Of a DNA stretch of 60,705 nt, positions 39,385 to 48,887 are shown piece after piece (positions within the stretch are counted from its first letter, which is position 1; each line of letters opens with the position of its first letter). The stretch spans positions 1-60,705 of the forward strand of contig CAJTQF010000008.1 in assembly GCA_910578565.1 (NCBI GenBank), read 5' to 3'. The translations under genes and the position numbers were made by a program. The stretch comes from an uncultured Christensenella sp. (GTDB taxonomy: Bacteria; Bacillota; Clostridia; Christensenellales; Borkfalkiaceae). The notes under the pieces were generated by a model that saw nothing but the letters and a program-made list of their open reading frames with translations, had not been told where the DNA came from and did no database searches.

Positions 39385-41559
39385 ATGAACACTAATCTGC
39401 TTTTGATTATCGTCGGCGTTGCGGTGATTCTTGCCGTTTCTTACGCGGTTTTCAACTATTTCTGCGTGAAGAAAATGGAAGAAGGGACGGAGCGCATGGG
39501 CGAAATTGCAGGAGCGATACGTATAGGCGCAAACGCATTTATCCGCTACGAGTATAAACTTGTTTCGATAATTGGCGCGGTAATTGCCGTGGTCGTATTT
39601 ATCGTAATAAGCTGGCAGGCGGCGATAGCGTTTGTCATAGGCGCGGTTTTAAGCGCGGCGGCAGGCTGGGTCGGTATGAAAATTGCCACCTATGCAAACG
39701 TCCGCGTAACCAACAAGGCGCGCGAATCGGGCGATTTGGGCAAGACGCTCAAAGTTGCTTTTAAAGGCGGCTCTGTAATGGGGCTGTGCGTTGCGGGCTT
39801 TGCGCTTCTGGGCGTTATCATAGTTTACTGCGTGTTCGGCTTGGCTGCCGGTCAGATAAACGACATCGCTACCGACGCCATAGGCAAAAACTTTATCACG
39901 GGGCTTGAATCGTCCTTCACAATGACCCTTTCCGGTTATGCGCTGGGTTGCTCTATAATAGCGATGTTTAACCGCGTGGGCGGTGGCATTTACACAAAAG
40001 CCGCGGATATGGGCGCGGACCTTGTCGGAAAGACCGAAGCGCACATTCCCGAAGACGACCCCAGAAACCCCGCTACCATAGCGGACAACGTGGGGGACAA
40101 CGTCGGCGACGTTGCGGGATTGGGCAGCGACCTTCTGGAAAGCTATGTGGGCGCTATACTTTCGGCGGTGATGCTGGCGTGCGAGCTGTTTATGCACAAC
40201 GTTTATGCGGATAACGCGATGTTGAACAGAATGCTTTTGTTTCCCGTAATTTTTGCGGGTTGCGGACTCGTTTCCTGCATAATAGGCATTTCATACATAA
40301 TGATAAAGCCCAGACTTTCCAAAAACGTGCATATGGAACTCAACATTGCAACCTGGATTTCCGCGGCGGTGACTATCGGCGCGGGCGTGGTTCTCAGTTA
40401 CTTTATGTTCAGGGACGTAGACAAAGATATCCTTCCCGCAGTGGGCTTTAAGGTGGGCGCGTTCAGCCCCTGGCTTGCGGCGGTGTGCGGCATTGCGGCG
40501 GGTATACTTATAGGAATTATTTCGGAGTATTACACCAGTTACGACTATAAGCCCACTAAAAAAATATCGCAGGCATCAAAGGAAGGACCGGCTCTGACCG
40601 TTACGCAGGGACTTGCAAACGGTATGATAAGCTGTATGCTTCCGGTAGTGGTGCTTGCGGTTGCGATATTCGGCTCTTACGCCATTGCGGGTATGTACGG
40701 AATTGCGTGCGCGGCGTTCGGTATGCTGTCGTTCGTTGCGGCTACCGTTTCGGTTGATACGTACGGTCCCATTTCTGACAACGCTGGCGGCATAGCCGAA
40801 ATGAGCGGTCTGGAACACGGCGTAAGGGAAATTACCGACAAACTTGACAGCGTGGGCAACACCACGGCGGCGATAGGCAAGGGATTTGCAATCGGTTCGG
40901 CTGCTTTTGCGGCACTGTCGCTTATGACTTCGTATCTGTACGCTTTTTCGGGCGAAAATCTTTTACTGGATTTAATCGACCCGCTGACCCTTTGCGGCGC
41001 GCTTTGCGGCGCGGCGTTGCCCTTCCTGTTTTCGGGAATGCTTATCGAAGCGGTTGCAAAAGCGGCAAGAAAAATGGTTGAAGAAGTCCGCCGCCAGTTC
41101 CGCGAGATAAAGGGGCTGCTTGAAGGCGAAACTTTGCCCGACTACAAGACTTGTATAGAAATTTCTTCGCAGGGAGCGCTTAAAGAGATGAGATTGCCCT
41201 GCATAATGTGTATACTCGTACCTCTTGTTTCGGGATTTATATTCGGACCGATGTTTGTCGCGGGGCTTCTGATAGGCGCGACAATCACGGCGATAATGCT
41301 TGCACTGTTTTGCGGCAATGCGGGCGGCGCGTGGGATAACGCGAAAAAGTATATCGAAGCAGGCGGAGTTGAAGGCGAAAGTAAGGGTTCTGCCGCGCAT
41401 GACGCATCGGTAGTCGGCGACACTGTGGGCGATCCTTTAAAGGACACTGTAGGTCCTTCGCTGGATATTCTTATCAAAATTATGTCAACGGTTTCATTGG
41501 TTGCGGTAGTCGTTTTCAGCCAATACAACCTGTTTGACGTGCTACACATCAATTTTTAA
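39385..41559 (+). CDS. hppA: Membrane ion-pumping pyrophosphatase, potassium-dependent type
   Basis: Hydrolyses pyrophosphate in the cytoplasm and pumps Na+ and/or H+ across the membrane. The 724-residue protein has about sixteen hydrophobic helices and the PPi/Mg site PRNPATIADNVGDNVGDVAG, the later GPISDNAGGIAEM segment, and the C-terminal DASVVGDTVGDPLKDTVGPS. The sequence GNTTAAIGKG carries Ala where potassium-independent enzymes have Lys, which marks the K+-stimulated subfamily; in anaerobic Clostridia these usually pump Na+. It is transcribed alone; no strong terminator separates it from the lipoprotein gene that follows. Confidence 0.95.
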   Translation: MNTNLLLIIVGVAVILAVSYAVFNYFCVKKMEEGTERMGEIAGAIRIGANAFIRYEYKLVSIIGAVIAVVVFIVISWQAAIAFVIGAVLSAAAGWVGMKIATYANVRVTNKARESGDLGKTLKVAFKGGSVMGLCVAGFALLGVIIVYCVFGLAAGQINDIATDAIGKNFITGLESSFTMTLSGYALGCSIIAMFNRVGGGIYTKAADMGADLVGKTEAHIPEDDPRNPATIADNVGDNVGDVAGLGSDLLESYVGAILSAVMLACELFMHNVYADNAMLNRMLLFPVIFAGCGLVSCIIGISYIMIKPRLSKNVHMELNIATWISAAVTIGAGVVLSYFMFRDVDKDILPAVGFKVGAFSPWLAAVCGIAAGILIGIISEYYTSYDYKPTKKISQASKEGPALTVTQGLANGMISCMLPVVVLAVAIFGSYAIAGMYGIACAAFGMLSFVAATVSVDTYGPISDNAGGIAEMSGLEHGVREITDKLDSVGNTTAAIGKGFAIGSAAFAALSLMTSYLYAFSGENLLLDLIDPLTLCGALCGAALPFLFSGMLIEAVAKAARKMVEEVRRQFREIKGLLEGETLPDYKTCIEISSQGALKEMRLPCIMCILVPLVSGFIFGPMFVAGLLIGATITAIMLALFCGNAGGAWDNAKKYIEAGGVEGESKGSAAHDASVVGDTVGDPLKDTVGPSLDILIKIMSTVSLVAVVVFSQYNLFDVLHINF

Positions 41560-41617
41560 ATAATTTTAATCGCCCTTTTGACGTTTTATTGCGTGGGAAG
41601 ACGAAAGAGAGAGGCAA

Positions 41618-43195
41618 ATGAAAAAAAACTTAATAATTTTTTTGGTCACAATTTTTGTTGTTGCGCTTTGTGCATTATGCGTGACCGCATGCCGCGGTGA
41701 AAAAGGCAATAACGGAGCTGACGGAGCCGACGGCGTAAACATTACGGGAGCGTTCGTCGAAGACGGCGACCTGTATCTGGTTTTGTCCAACGGCGAATAC
41801 GTCAATTGCGGAACGGTAGTCGGTTCGGACGGCGAAGACGGTGAAGACGGTATCGACGGCATAGGCATAGTCGATATCACCTACAACAAGGACGGCGAGT
41901 TGCTTATAAAGTTTGCGAACGGCGAAGTGCGCAATATAGGCATATCGCCCAAAGTCTGCGCCCATAAATACCCCGACGAGTGGGTTGTCGAAACTGTGGC
42001 AAGCTGCGTTTCGCAGGGATACAGGTATAAAACCTGTTCCGAATGCGGTTTCATCAAATCTGAAATTACGCCCGCTACGGGACACGACTGGGATGAAGAA
42101 AACGCTCAGACAGTAATCAAGCGCGAAACCTGCACGGATTGCGGCTGGCAGACGGTCATATGTAAAACCTGTCAGGATTCGAAAATGGTGGAGCTTAAAC
42201 CTACCACCCATTTTTACCAGAGTGTTCACATTGCTTCGGAAGGCAGGTACGTAAAAGAGTGCCGCAACTGCCAGATGCGCAAACCTTCCGAAGGACTGGA
42301 ATACAAATTGGTAAACGACAGTTACCAGCTCACGGGGTTAGGCACCTGTACGGATACGGATATCGTCATATCGGACGTCGTTGAAACGGAAAGCGGTCCT
42401 GTACCCGTTACAAAAATAACGTCGGGTGTTTTCACAGGTCTGGATATAACGTCTGTATATCTTTCCAAATACATCAGTAATATAGACGTGTCTACCGGCA
42501 GCCTTTTCGGCGGTGAAGATTGTAAAGCTATTAATAATGTCACAGTTCATTCCAAAAACAAGACCTACCGCAGCGACGGCAACTGCATAATCGATATACA
42601 AAACAAATCGGTTGTGGCGGGTTGCGGCGCAAGCGCAATACCTTCGGACGGCTCGGTAACCACGGTAGGACAAAATGCCTTTAACGGTGTTAAAAATCTT
42701 GTAAAAATAGTAATTCCCGATAAAGTGGTAACTCTGGGATCTATGGCTTTTGCATACTGTGAAAACCTTATACAGCTCACTCTCGGCGGGTCATTGACTA
42801 CCATAGGTTCGGACTGTTTCATATATTGTAATAATCTTGAATCGGTTCAGATAAACAATGTGCCCAATATAGGCAAAAGGGCTTTTGCATTCTGCCCTGA
42901 ACTTAAAGAAGTCAGACTTAACAACGGTTGTTACAGGGTGGGAGAACAGGCATTCTCTTGCTGTGTATCTTTGAGAACCGTGTATATTTCCGACACTGTT
43001 GAAGGTATAGCAAAATATGCGTTCGGTGGATGCATGGCATTAACCAACTTGTATTTCGGCGGTACGAAAACCGAGTGGTGGAACGCTTCTTTGGGTGTCG
43101 GAGTAGCTCATGAAGGCTGGAATAAATTACCTCCTATTCTTGAAGGTGTTTATAATGATACGCCTATCGACAACGATACCATAAAATTTTATTAA
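41618..43195 (+). CDS. Surface lipoprotein with collagen-like linker and BspA-type leucine-rich repeats
   Basis: A 525-residue lipoprotein. The signal (IIFLVTIFVVALCALCVTAC) ends in a VTAC lipobox at about residue 25. Short Gly-X-Y runs follow (GEKGNNGADGADG and GSDGEDGEDGIDGIG), then a Cys-rich middle region (about 110-225) with repeated CxxC pairs (CSECG, CTDCG, CKTCQ, CRNCQ) around CAHKY-like starts, then five or six LRR_5/BspA-type repeats (about 345-500; AFAYCENLIQLTLGG, AFAFCPELKEVRLNN). BspA-like repeats mediate binding to host or other cells. Its target is unknown. It is followed at 27 bp by the second KdgK-like gene. Confidence 0.85.
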   Translation: MKKNLIIFLVTIFVVALCALCVTACRGEKGNNGADGADGVNITGAFVEDGDLYLVLSNGEYVNCGTVVGSDGEDGEDGIDGIGIVDITYNKDGELLIKFANGEVRNIGISPKVCAHKYPDEWVVETVASCVSQGYRYKTCSECGFIKSEITPATGHDWDEENAQTVIKRETCTDCGWQTVICKTCQDSKMVELKPTTHFYQSVHIASEGRYVKECRNCQMRKPSEGLEYKLVNDSYQLTGLGTCTDTDIVISDVVETESGPVPVTKITSGVFTGLDITSVYLSKYISNIDVSTGSLFGGEDCKAINNVTVHSKNKTYRSDGNCIIDIQNKSVVAGCGASAIPSDGSVTTVGQNAFNGVKNLVKIVIPDKVVTLGSMAFAYCENLIQLTLGGSLTTIGSDCFIYCNNLESVQINNVPNIGKRAFAFCPELKEVRLNNGCYRVGEQAFSCCVSLRTVYISDTVEGIAKYAFGGCMALTNLYFGGTKTEWWNASLGVGVAHEGWNKLPPILEGVYNDTPIDNDTIKFY

Positions 43196-43222
43196 AAAAT
43201 TCGATACTTGGGGAATTTTTGT

Positions 43223-44260
43223 ATGAGTAACAGGAAGGGTGAAATTAAATTTATCACCATGGGCGAACTTTTGTTGAGACTTTCGCCCCCTAATTACGAA
43301 AAAATCCGCACCGCGTGTGATTTTAAAGTTTCGTACGGCGGCGCGGAAGCAAACGTTGCGGCTTCGCTTGCCAATTTGGGCATAAGTTCCACTTACTTTA
43401 CAGTAGTGCCCGACAGCTCTATAGGCAAGGCGGCGATACGGTATCTGCGCAGTAACGACGTGCACTGTTCGCCCTGCATATATTCGCAGGAAGGCAGAAT
43501 GGGTATTTACTTTCTGGAAGAAGGCTTCGGAGTGCGTTCTTCAAAAGTAACTTACGACAGACAAGGCTCGTCTTTTGCGACTTTCGACTTCACACAGCTC
43601 GACTTTAAAGAAATTTTAAAAAGTTTCAACTGGTTGCATCTTAGCGGAATAACTCCCGCGCTTTCGGAAAACTGCCGTCAGCTTATTATGCTTGCGTTAA
43701 AGGCGGCGAAGGAACTGGATATTACGGTCAGCTTCGACTGCAATTTCAGGAGCGCGCTTTGGGAATGGCAGACCGCGCGCGACTGTATTACCCAATACCT
43801 GCCTTACGTAGACGTGCTTTTCGGCATAGAGCCTATCAATCTTCCCGATGAAAACGGCAAAGATCTGAAAGACGGTATGTCAATGAACCCTACCTATAAA
43901 GAGCAGGACAGAATTTTCCGCGAACTGCACAGGCGTTATAATTTCAAGGCTATAGGCAGGCACGTGAGATACGTCCATTCCGGCAGCGAAAATTCGCTTA
44001 AAGCATTCCTTTGGTACGACGGCGAAACTTACGAAAGTAAAACTTTCCGCTTTAATATCCTTGACAGGGTGGGCGGCGGCGACGCGTTTGCCAGCGGCGC
44101 GATTTACGCGATTATGCGGCAGATGAAGCCCGACGACATAGTTAATTTTGCGGTAGCAACTTCCGTATTAAAGCACACTATGCACGGCGACTTTAATATT
44201 ACGGACGACGAAGAGTCCATACGCAAACTTATGAACCAGGAATTTGAAATAAGACGTTAA
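43223..44260 (+). CDS. PfkB-family sugar kinase, KdgK paralogue
   Basis: A 345-residue kinase clearly related to the KdgK at 24770: ITMGELLLRLSPPNYEKI at the N terminus, SYGGAEANVAASLANLG, and DRVGGGDAFASGAI with the catalytic Asp. It differs by a longer loop near residue 215-240 (DENGKDLKDGMSMNP) and so may use another keto-sugar acid. The ATG at 43223 is preceded by GGGGAA at 7 nt. It is outside the hexuronate operon and follows the LRR lipoprotein without a terminator. Confidence 0.85.
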   Translation: MSNRKGEIKFITMGELLLRLSPPNYEKIRTACDFKVSYGGAEANVAASLANLGISSTYFTVVPDSSIGKAAIRYLRSNDVHCSPCIYSQEGRMGIYFLEEGFGVRSSKVTYDRQGSSFATFDFTQLDFKEILKSFNWLHLSGITPALSENCRQLIMLALKAAKELDITVSFDCNFRSALWEWQTARDCITQYLPYVDVLFGIEPINLPDENGKDLKDGMSMNPTYKEQDRIFRELHRRYNFKAIGRHVRYVHSGSENSLKAFLWYDGETYESKTFRFNILDRVGGGDAFASGAIYAIMRQMKPDDIVNFAVATSVLKHTMHGDFNITDDEESIRKLMNQEFEIRR

Positions 44261-44271
44261 ATAAATTTTAA

Positions 44272-44298
44272 AAACGCCCCGCGGCACGCGGGGCGTTT
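44272..44298 (+). terminator. Terminator between convergent units
   Basis: A perfect 12-bp stem (AAACGCCCCGCG with CGCGGGGCGTTT) around a 3-nt loop; A/T tracts on both sides allow use from either strand. Confidence 0.7.
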
Positions 44299-44325
44299 AA
44301 GTTGAATTTATTAATTATAAATTTT

Positions 44326-44523
44326 TTGATGTGCGTCCTGTCAATCAAGCGGTAATGCTATAAAGATACGGGATTAAACGGAACGTTCATTTTGATGTGT
44401 GGTTTGTCAATCAAACGGTAATGCAATAAAGATACGGGATTAAACGGAACGTTTAGCTTGATGTGTGGTTTGTCAATCAAACGGTAACGCTATAAAGATA
44501 CGAGATTAAACGGTACGTTTATT
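44326..44523. repeat. Three 66-bp tandem repeats
   Basis: Three head-to-tail copies start at 44326, 44392 and 44458, each exactly 66 bp. Copies 2 and 3 are nearly identical; copy 1 is more diverged. Each unit (copies 2-3) contains two dyads: GTTTG-TCAAT-CAAAC and TAAACG-N3-CGTTTA. All frames contain stops, so the repeats are not a coding array. The last copy touches the stop codon of the lipoprotein gene at 44519. Confidence 0.85.
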
Positions 44524-45652
44524 TGCCGTTCCAGATTGTGCTTTCAACTTCTTTCAACGAGCAATTCAACGTTCCCAGGCCGAAAGGCAGGGGGATTGAA
44601 AGTTTAAGCATGGTGCAGCGCGCGGTGTTGTTGTCCGCGTCTTTCAAAGCCGCATACCATACCGTCTGGGGTGCGCCGGACATTTCTCCGCCGTCATATG
44701 ATATGGAAATTGCCACGGTCTGAATTCCCTTGTCTTCTATATCGTTGCCTTCTTCGTCCTTGGTCACTGGCGTGTAAAGCTGCTTGTCCGCAAGCGCGGC
44801 GGAAATTTTTGCAAGTTCTTCCTTTCCGATAGCCGTGCCGTTGCCCGCAAGTTTAATAGTGGAAATTCCGCCCGACTGCGCGTTGAACAGATTGATTGTC
44901 TGCGCAAGGTTGTCCGCAAGTTTCATACTGCGTATAGCCGCGTACAGAGACGAGTTGTCAAACAGCGTGTTTGAAGTTTTGTTCAGCTTTCCGTAAGTCT
45001 TTGTTTCGGTTGCGCCGTTTTCGGTTTTGACGGAAGTAACTTCCGAACAGGCGTAATCGTAATGGTTTTCGTAAGTCACTTCGTAACGCTTGTACGCCGC
45101 TTCGAGAGTGGCGGGATTATGCATGGCGGGGGAAGTAATTTTCATTTCCTGCTTGCTGTAAACGGGTTGCAATCCGTAGTACGCCGCGCGGAACAGGCTG
45201 ACTGTTTTTATACTGTCTTCAAACCATTGGGTTTCGCTTTCGCCCTTGATATACTTTACCGAAATTGTGTATTCGGTTTCGTAGCTGTAAACTATATCCT
45301 TTTTCTCTGCGCGGTATTTTTCGGGTATGCTTTCGCTGTTCCAGTCGTATTCGCGCGCGTAGAATTCTGTTTTATATGCGCCGTTATCGTACTCCGCTTT
45401 ATAAAAACCGTTGTTCTTTGTTTCGCTCGTTACGTCGTAAATTACGGTTTCTTTTGCAAAGTGTTCGTTGCCTTCTATAAAATAGGGCTGTATTCCCTTA
45501 TAGCCCGTCTGGGTGTACCAGTTTGAGTTTGTCAAAGCGCTGTTGGTGACTTTCGCGCCGCCGCAACCCGCACAGCCGCCGGTACAGCCGGCAAGGGTTA
45601 CTGTTGCCAGCGCCGCCGCTATCAATGTAGTTATTTTGGGGAATTTTTTCAT
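44519..45652 (-). CDS. Lipoprotein of unknown function
   Basis: A 377-residue lipoprotein I do not recognise. The signal ITTLIAAALATVTLAGC ends in a clear LAGC lipobox at about residue 23, followed by a Gly/Cys-rich segment (TGGCAGCGG). The mature part is Tyr- and Glu-rich with many short beta strands (VIYDVTSETKNNGFYKAEY, YSYETEYTISVKYIKGES) and looks like a large secreted beta-rich domain. GGAG lies before the ATG. It is transcribed divergently from addB and ends in the 66-bp repeats. Confidence 0.8.
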   Translation of the reverse strand: MKKFPKITTLIAAALATVTLAGCTGGCAGCGGAKVTNSALTNSNWYTQTGYKGIQPYFIEGNEHFAKETVIYDVTSETKNNGFYKAEYDNGAYKTEFYAREYDWNSESIPEKYRAEKKDIVYSYETEYTISVKYIKGESETQWFEDSIKTVSLFRAAYYGLQPVYSKQEMKITSPAMHNPATLEAAYKRYEVTYENHYDYACSEVTSVKTENGATETKTYGKLNKTSNTLFDNSSLYAAIRSMKLADNLAQTINLFNAQSGGISTIKLAGNGTAIGKEELAKISAALADKQLYTPVTKDEEGNDIEDKGIQTVAISISYDGGEMSGAPQTVWYAALKDADNNTARCTMLKLSIPLPFGLGTLNCSLKEVESTIWNGK

Positions 45653-45674
45653 AAGAACTCCTTAAATCCCGTTC

Positions 45675-45703
45675 ATTATACCATATAAATTTATAATTGT
45701 AAA
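45675..45703 (-). promoter_or_regulatory. Promoter of the minus-strand lipoprotein
   Basis: On the minus strand TTTACA (45703-45698) and TATAAT (45680-45675) are 17 bp apart with a TGG extension. Confidence 0.8.
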
Positions 45704-45743
45704 AACTTTTATGGCACAAAATGATTAAAAATTGCCCGCGGTG

Positions 45744-45752
45744 TGGTATAAT
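45744..45752 (+). promoter_or_regulatory. Extended -10 of addB
   Basis: TGGTATAAT is a full extended -10 box; no good -35 is visible. The ATG at 45759 comes 6 nt later, so RNA should start at or next to the start codon. The run of five G between them is too close (1 nt) to act as a normal ribosome binding site. Confidence 0.6.
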
Positions 45753-45758
45753 GGGGGT

Positions 45759-48700
45759 ATGATAAAAGCAAGCGTTTGCCCCGTTTTACGCGCGGCGCTG
45801 GAAAAACTTAAAAGCATAATTTCCGCCAACGCAAAATCAGGAAGAAAAACGTTGATTTTTTGCGAAGACAGGCTTACCCTTGCGGCGGAGCGTATGGTGT
45901 GCGAAGCGGTGGGCGGCACTTTTTCCGTGTCGGTTTATACGTTTGCGCGTTTTCTTGCGGCGGAAAGGGGTAAGCGCGCGGATATACTCACCGCGCAGGG
46001 CTCTGCAATGGCTATACGCAAAATAATAGAAGAACGTCGCGAAAGTTTAAAACTTTTCGGCAAATTTTCCGCCGCCGCGGCGGCGGGCGCGGTATACGAT
46101 ACTATCGCGCTTTTGTATTCGTCGAAAATTTCCGCGGCGGATTTAATGCAGGCGGACGCGGACGGACTGCTTGAAAGCAAGCTGCACGACGTTGCCGCAA
46201 TTTATTCAGAGTACGAAAAGTACCTTGAAAACAGCGGTAAAACAGACCGCAACGCCTACCTTTCCGAGTTGCCGCAGGTCATAGAAAAGAGTGAAAACGT
46301 TGCGGCAAGCGACGTGGTTTTCTTGGGTTTTCAGTCGTTTACGCGTTCGTCGCTGGACTGCGCAAGGGCGGCGTTTAAATGCGCGCAAAACGTGTACGGT
46401 CTGTTTATCGGCGGCGCGGAAGAAATTTACGTAAACGAAGCGTTATCGGCTTTCGAAGGCGCGGCGGAAGAGTTCGGCGGCGCGGTTGCAGAACGCGTTG
46501 AAAGCGGCTTGTGCAGGGAAGCGGAAGCGCTGAGATGCGGACTTTTCAACCCCGAAATTTTTTATACCGCACAGCCTTTCAAAACCGATAAGGTGCATAT
46601 TTTCGAAGCGTCCGACGAAGAAGACGAGCTTGAATTTATTGCGGCAAGCATTAAAAAATTCGTTCTCGAAGGCAACGTGCGTTACGCGGATATCTCTGTT
46701 ATGCTGCCTGACGTAGCCGCTTCGGAAAGGGCGTTAAGGCGGGTGTTTGCGCAGTATCGCATACCCTACTATGCGGACAGGCGTCATACCCTTTCGGAAC
46801 ACGCCGCCGCCAAATTTATTCTGGATTATTTAAGCTGCTTTGCGCAGGGCTGTCCTTTTAAAGAGTGCGACGCGGTGATTTCTTCGCCGCTGTTCCCCGC
46901 GGACAGGGCGGACAAGGATATTTACAGAAATTACGCGCTACGGCTTGCAAACTTCCGCGGGGGCGTAAGGCGGGAACCCAACCCCGAAATTTTAGATAAA
47001 ATGAACTTCGATTTCAACGCGGTGCAACGCGTGCGCAAACTGTTTTCAGACGGGCTTGCCTGCCTTAAAACGGGTACCGCGGCGGAAGTATGCGCGGGGC
47101 TTTTACACCTTCTTGAAAAGCTGGAAGTGAAGGCTTCGCTTGAAAAACTGACCGAAAAATTCAAAAACGATTACCCTGCCGAGAGCGAGTTCAGCGGTAT
47201 GGTTTTTGACGCGGTATCGGGCGTTATCGCGGAAGCGGAAGTTATTGCGGGCGGCGGTAAAATGCCCGTGAGCGAATTTATAAAAATATTGAAGAGCGGT
47301 TTCGGCGCGCTTGAAATATCGTTGATTCCACCCAAGGCGGACGCGGTTTTCGTGGGCGACATTGCGGCTACGGCGAATACCGGCAGCGGCGTTGTGTTCG
47401 CGGCGCAACTCACGGATGAAGTGCCCGCTTCCAGTTCGGACACCGCGCTTCTTACCGACGGCGAAATATCGGAGCTTGAGTCTGCGGGGCTTGCCATATC
47501 GCCGAAAATAATGCAGGTAAATATGCGCAGGCGCGAGCAGACCGCGCTGAACGTGTGCGCTTTTAAAAACAGTTTATATCTTTCTTACCCCGTTCGCCTT
47601 GCGGGCGAAGAGAGCGGCGTAAGCGAAATAGTCTCTTACGCAAAACAAATTTTTTTAACGCCCAACGGCGGCGCAATGAAAGCGGTGAATATAAAGCGGC
47701 TTGAAAAATCGGACGCCGCGCTGGTGTATTACTGCTCGGAGAAGATACCCGCGCTGAAAAGGCTGACTACTTCGCCGCGCGCGGAAACTCTTTCCGCTGT
47801 GTACGCCTGTCTTAAAGACTGCGGATTCGAAAGGGAAGCGGACGCGGCTTTGGCGGCGCCCCGCCGCAAAGTTCTGGGCGACGGCAGGGCGCTTTTCGTG
47901 AGCTACAATTCCATAACCCCGACCATGCTTGAAACGTATTTTGCCTGCCCTTACAGGAATTTCGTGCAGAACGGTCTGAAATTGCAGGAAAGGGAAGAAG
48001 GTTCGCTCCGCCCGATAGATACGGGCAACTTCATTCATACCGTTCTCCAGCGCATTGCTCCAGAAATGGGAAACCTGTCCGCGGAAACGGCGCAATCCCG
48101 CGCGGAAGAAATTGCGGACGGGCTTTTGAAAGACGCTCCCTATTCGTCGCTCACCGACAGCAAGAGCGGCGGCTTTACCGCGAAAGCGCTTGTTAGGGAA
48201 GCTGGGATAATAGCCGCGGGAATGTACGAGCAACTTGAAAATTCGTCCTTTAAAGTCGAGAGCGCGGAATACAAGTGCGAAGTTCCGCTTTTCGACGGGA
48301 TAAAAGTTTTCGGCAGGATAGACCGCGTTGACGCAAGCGGCGATTTGGTGAGAATTATAGATTACAAGACGGGTTCGGTGGACCCTTCGCCCGCAAAATA
48401 TTATATGGGTCTCAAATTGCAGTTGCCGCTGTATCTCACTTCCGCGGCAAAGGGCAGAAGGGCGGCGGGAGCGTATTATTTTCCCGCTTCGGTAGAATAC
48501 AAAGACAAGGCGGACGGAGTGTTCAGGTTGCAGGGCTATATGGACGGCAGCGACGAAGTTGTCGCAAGCTCGGATACTACTCTGAAGCCCAAGGAAAAGA
48601 GCAGATATTTTGACGCGTATCTCGGCGGCGGCAGAAGCGACAAGGCTATGCCGGCGGAAATTTTTGAAGACTTTCTGGAGTATTCGCAGGCGGTGGCGCG

Positions 48701-48887
48701 GCAGGGCGCAAGCGAAATGCTGGACGGAAATATTACCCCTTCGCCCGCGGAAGACGCCTGTTCGTTTTGCAAGGCGGGCGGCAGCTGCTCTTTTGCGGTG
48801 GGTACGGACGGCGAAAGCCGTTCTTCACGGTCGCTGAAGTGCGGTGAAATTGCCGAAGTGGTAAAACGCTTAAAGGGGGAAGAATAA
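45759..48887 (+). CDS. addB: AddB, helicase-like/nuclease subunit B, lacking a Walker A loop
   Basis: Partner of AddA in double-strand break repair: unwinds and resects DNA ends and recognises Chi. The 1042-residue product has a RecB-family nuclease at the C terminus (GRIDRVDAS, IIDYKTGS with catalytic Asp and Lys, about 840-880) and the four iron-sulfur cysteines: CPYRNF before the nuclease and CSFCKAGGSC near the end. The N terminus (KTLIFCEDRLTL) aligns with the first strand after Walker A in Bacillus AddB, but the GxxGSGKT loop that should precede it is absent. Length is slightly short of the usual 1160. addA overlaps its stop. Confidence 0.9.
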   Translation: MIKASVCPVLRAALEKLKSIISANAKSGRKTLIFCEDRLTLAAERMVCEAVGGTFSVSVYTFARFLAAERGKRADILTAQGSAMAIRKIIEERRESLKLFGKFSAAAAAGAVYDTIALLYSSKISAADLMQADADGLLESKLHDVAAIYSEYEKYLENSGKTDRNAYLSELPQVIEKSENVAASDVVFLGFQSFTRSSLDCARAAFKCAQNVYGLFIGGAEEIYVNEALSAFEGAAEEFGGAVAERVESGLCREAEALRCGLFNPEIFYTAQPFKTDKVHIFEASDEEDELEFIAASIKKFVLEGNVRYADISVMLPDVAASERALRRVFAQYRIPYYADRRHTLSEHAAAKFILDYLSCFAQGCPFKECDAVISSPLFPADRADKDIYRNYALRLANFRGGVRREPNPEILDKMNFDFNAVQRVRKLFSDGLACLKTGTAAEVCAGLLHLLEKLEVKASLEKLTEKFKNDYPAESEFSGMVFDAVSGVIAEAEVIAGGGKMPVSEFIKILKSGFGALEISLIPPKADAVFVGDIAATANTGSGVVFAAQLTDEVPASSSDTALLTDGEISELESAGLAISPKIMQVNMRRREQTALNVCAFKNSLYLSYPVRLAGEESGVSEIVSYAKQIFLTPNGGAMKAVNIKRLEKSDAALVYYCSEKIPALKRLTTSPRAETLSAVYACLKDCGFEREADAALAAPRRKVLGDGRALFVSYNSITPTMLETYFACPYRNFVQNGLKLQEREEGSLRPIDTGNFIHTVLQRIAPEMGNLSAETAQSRAEEIADGLLKDAPYSSLTDSKSGGFTAKALVREAGIIAAGMYEQLENSSFKVESAEYKCEVPLFDGIKVFGRIDRVDASGDLVRIIDYKTGSVDPSPAKYYMGLKLQLPLYLTSAAKGRRAAGAYYFPASVEYKDKADGVFRLQGYMDGSDEVVASSDTTLKPKEKSRYFDAYLGGGRSDKAMPAEIFEDFLEYSQAVARQGASEMLDGNITPSPAEDACSFCKAGGSCSFAVGTDGESRSSRSLKCGEIAEVVKRLKGEE

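Noticed and set aside
44326..44523. CRISPR array
   Set aside because: The whole 66-bp unit repeats, spacers are not unique, and no cas gene is present.
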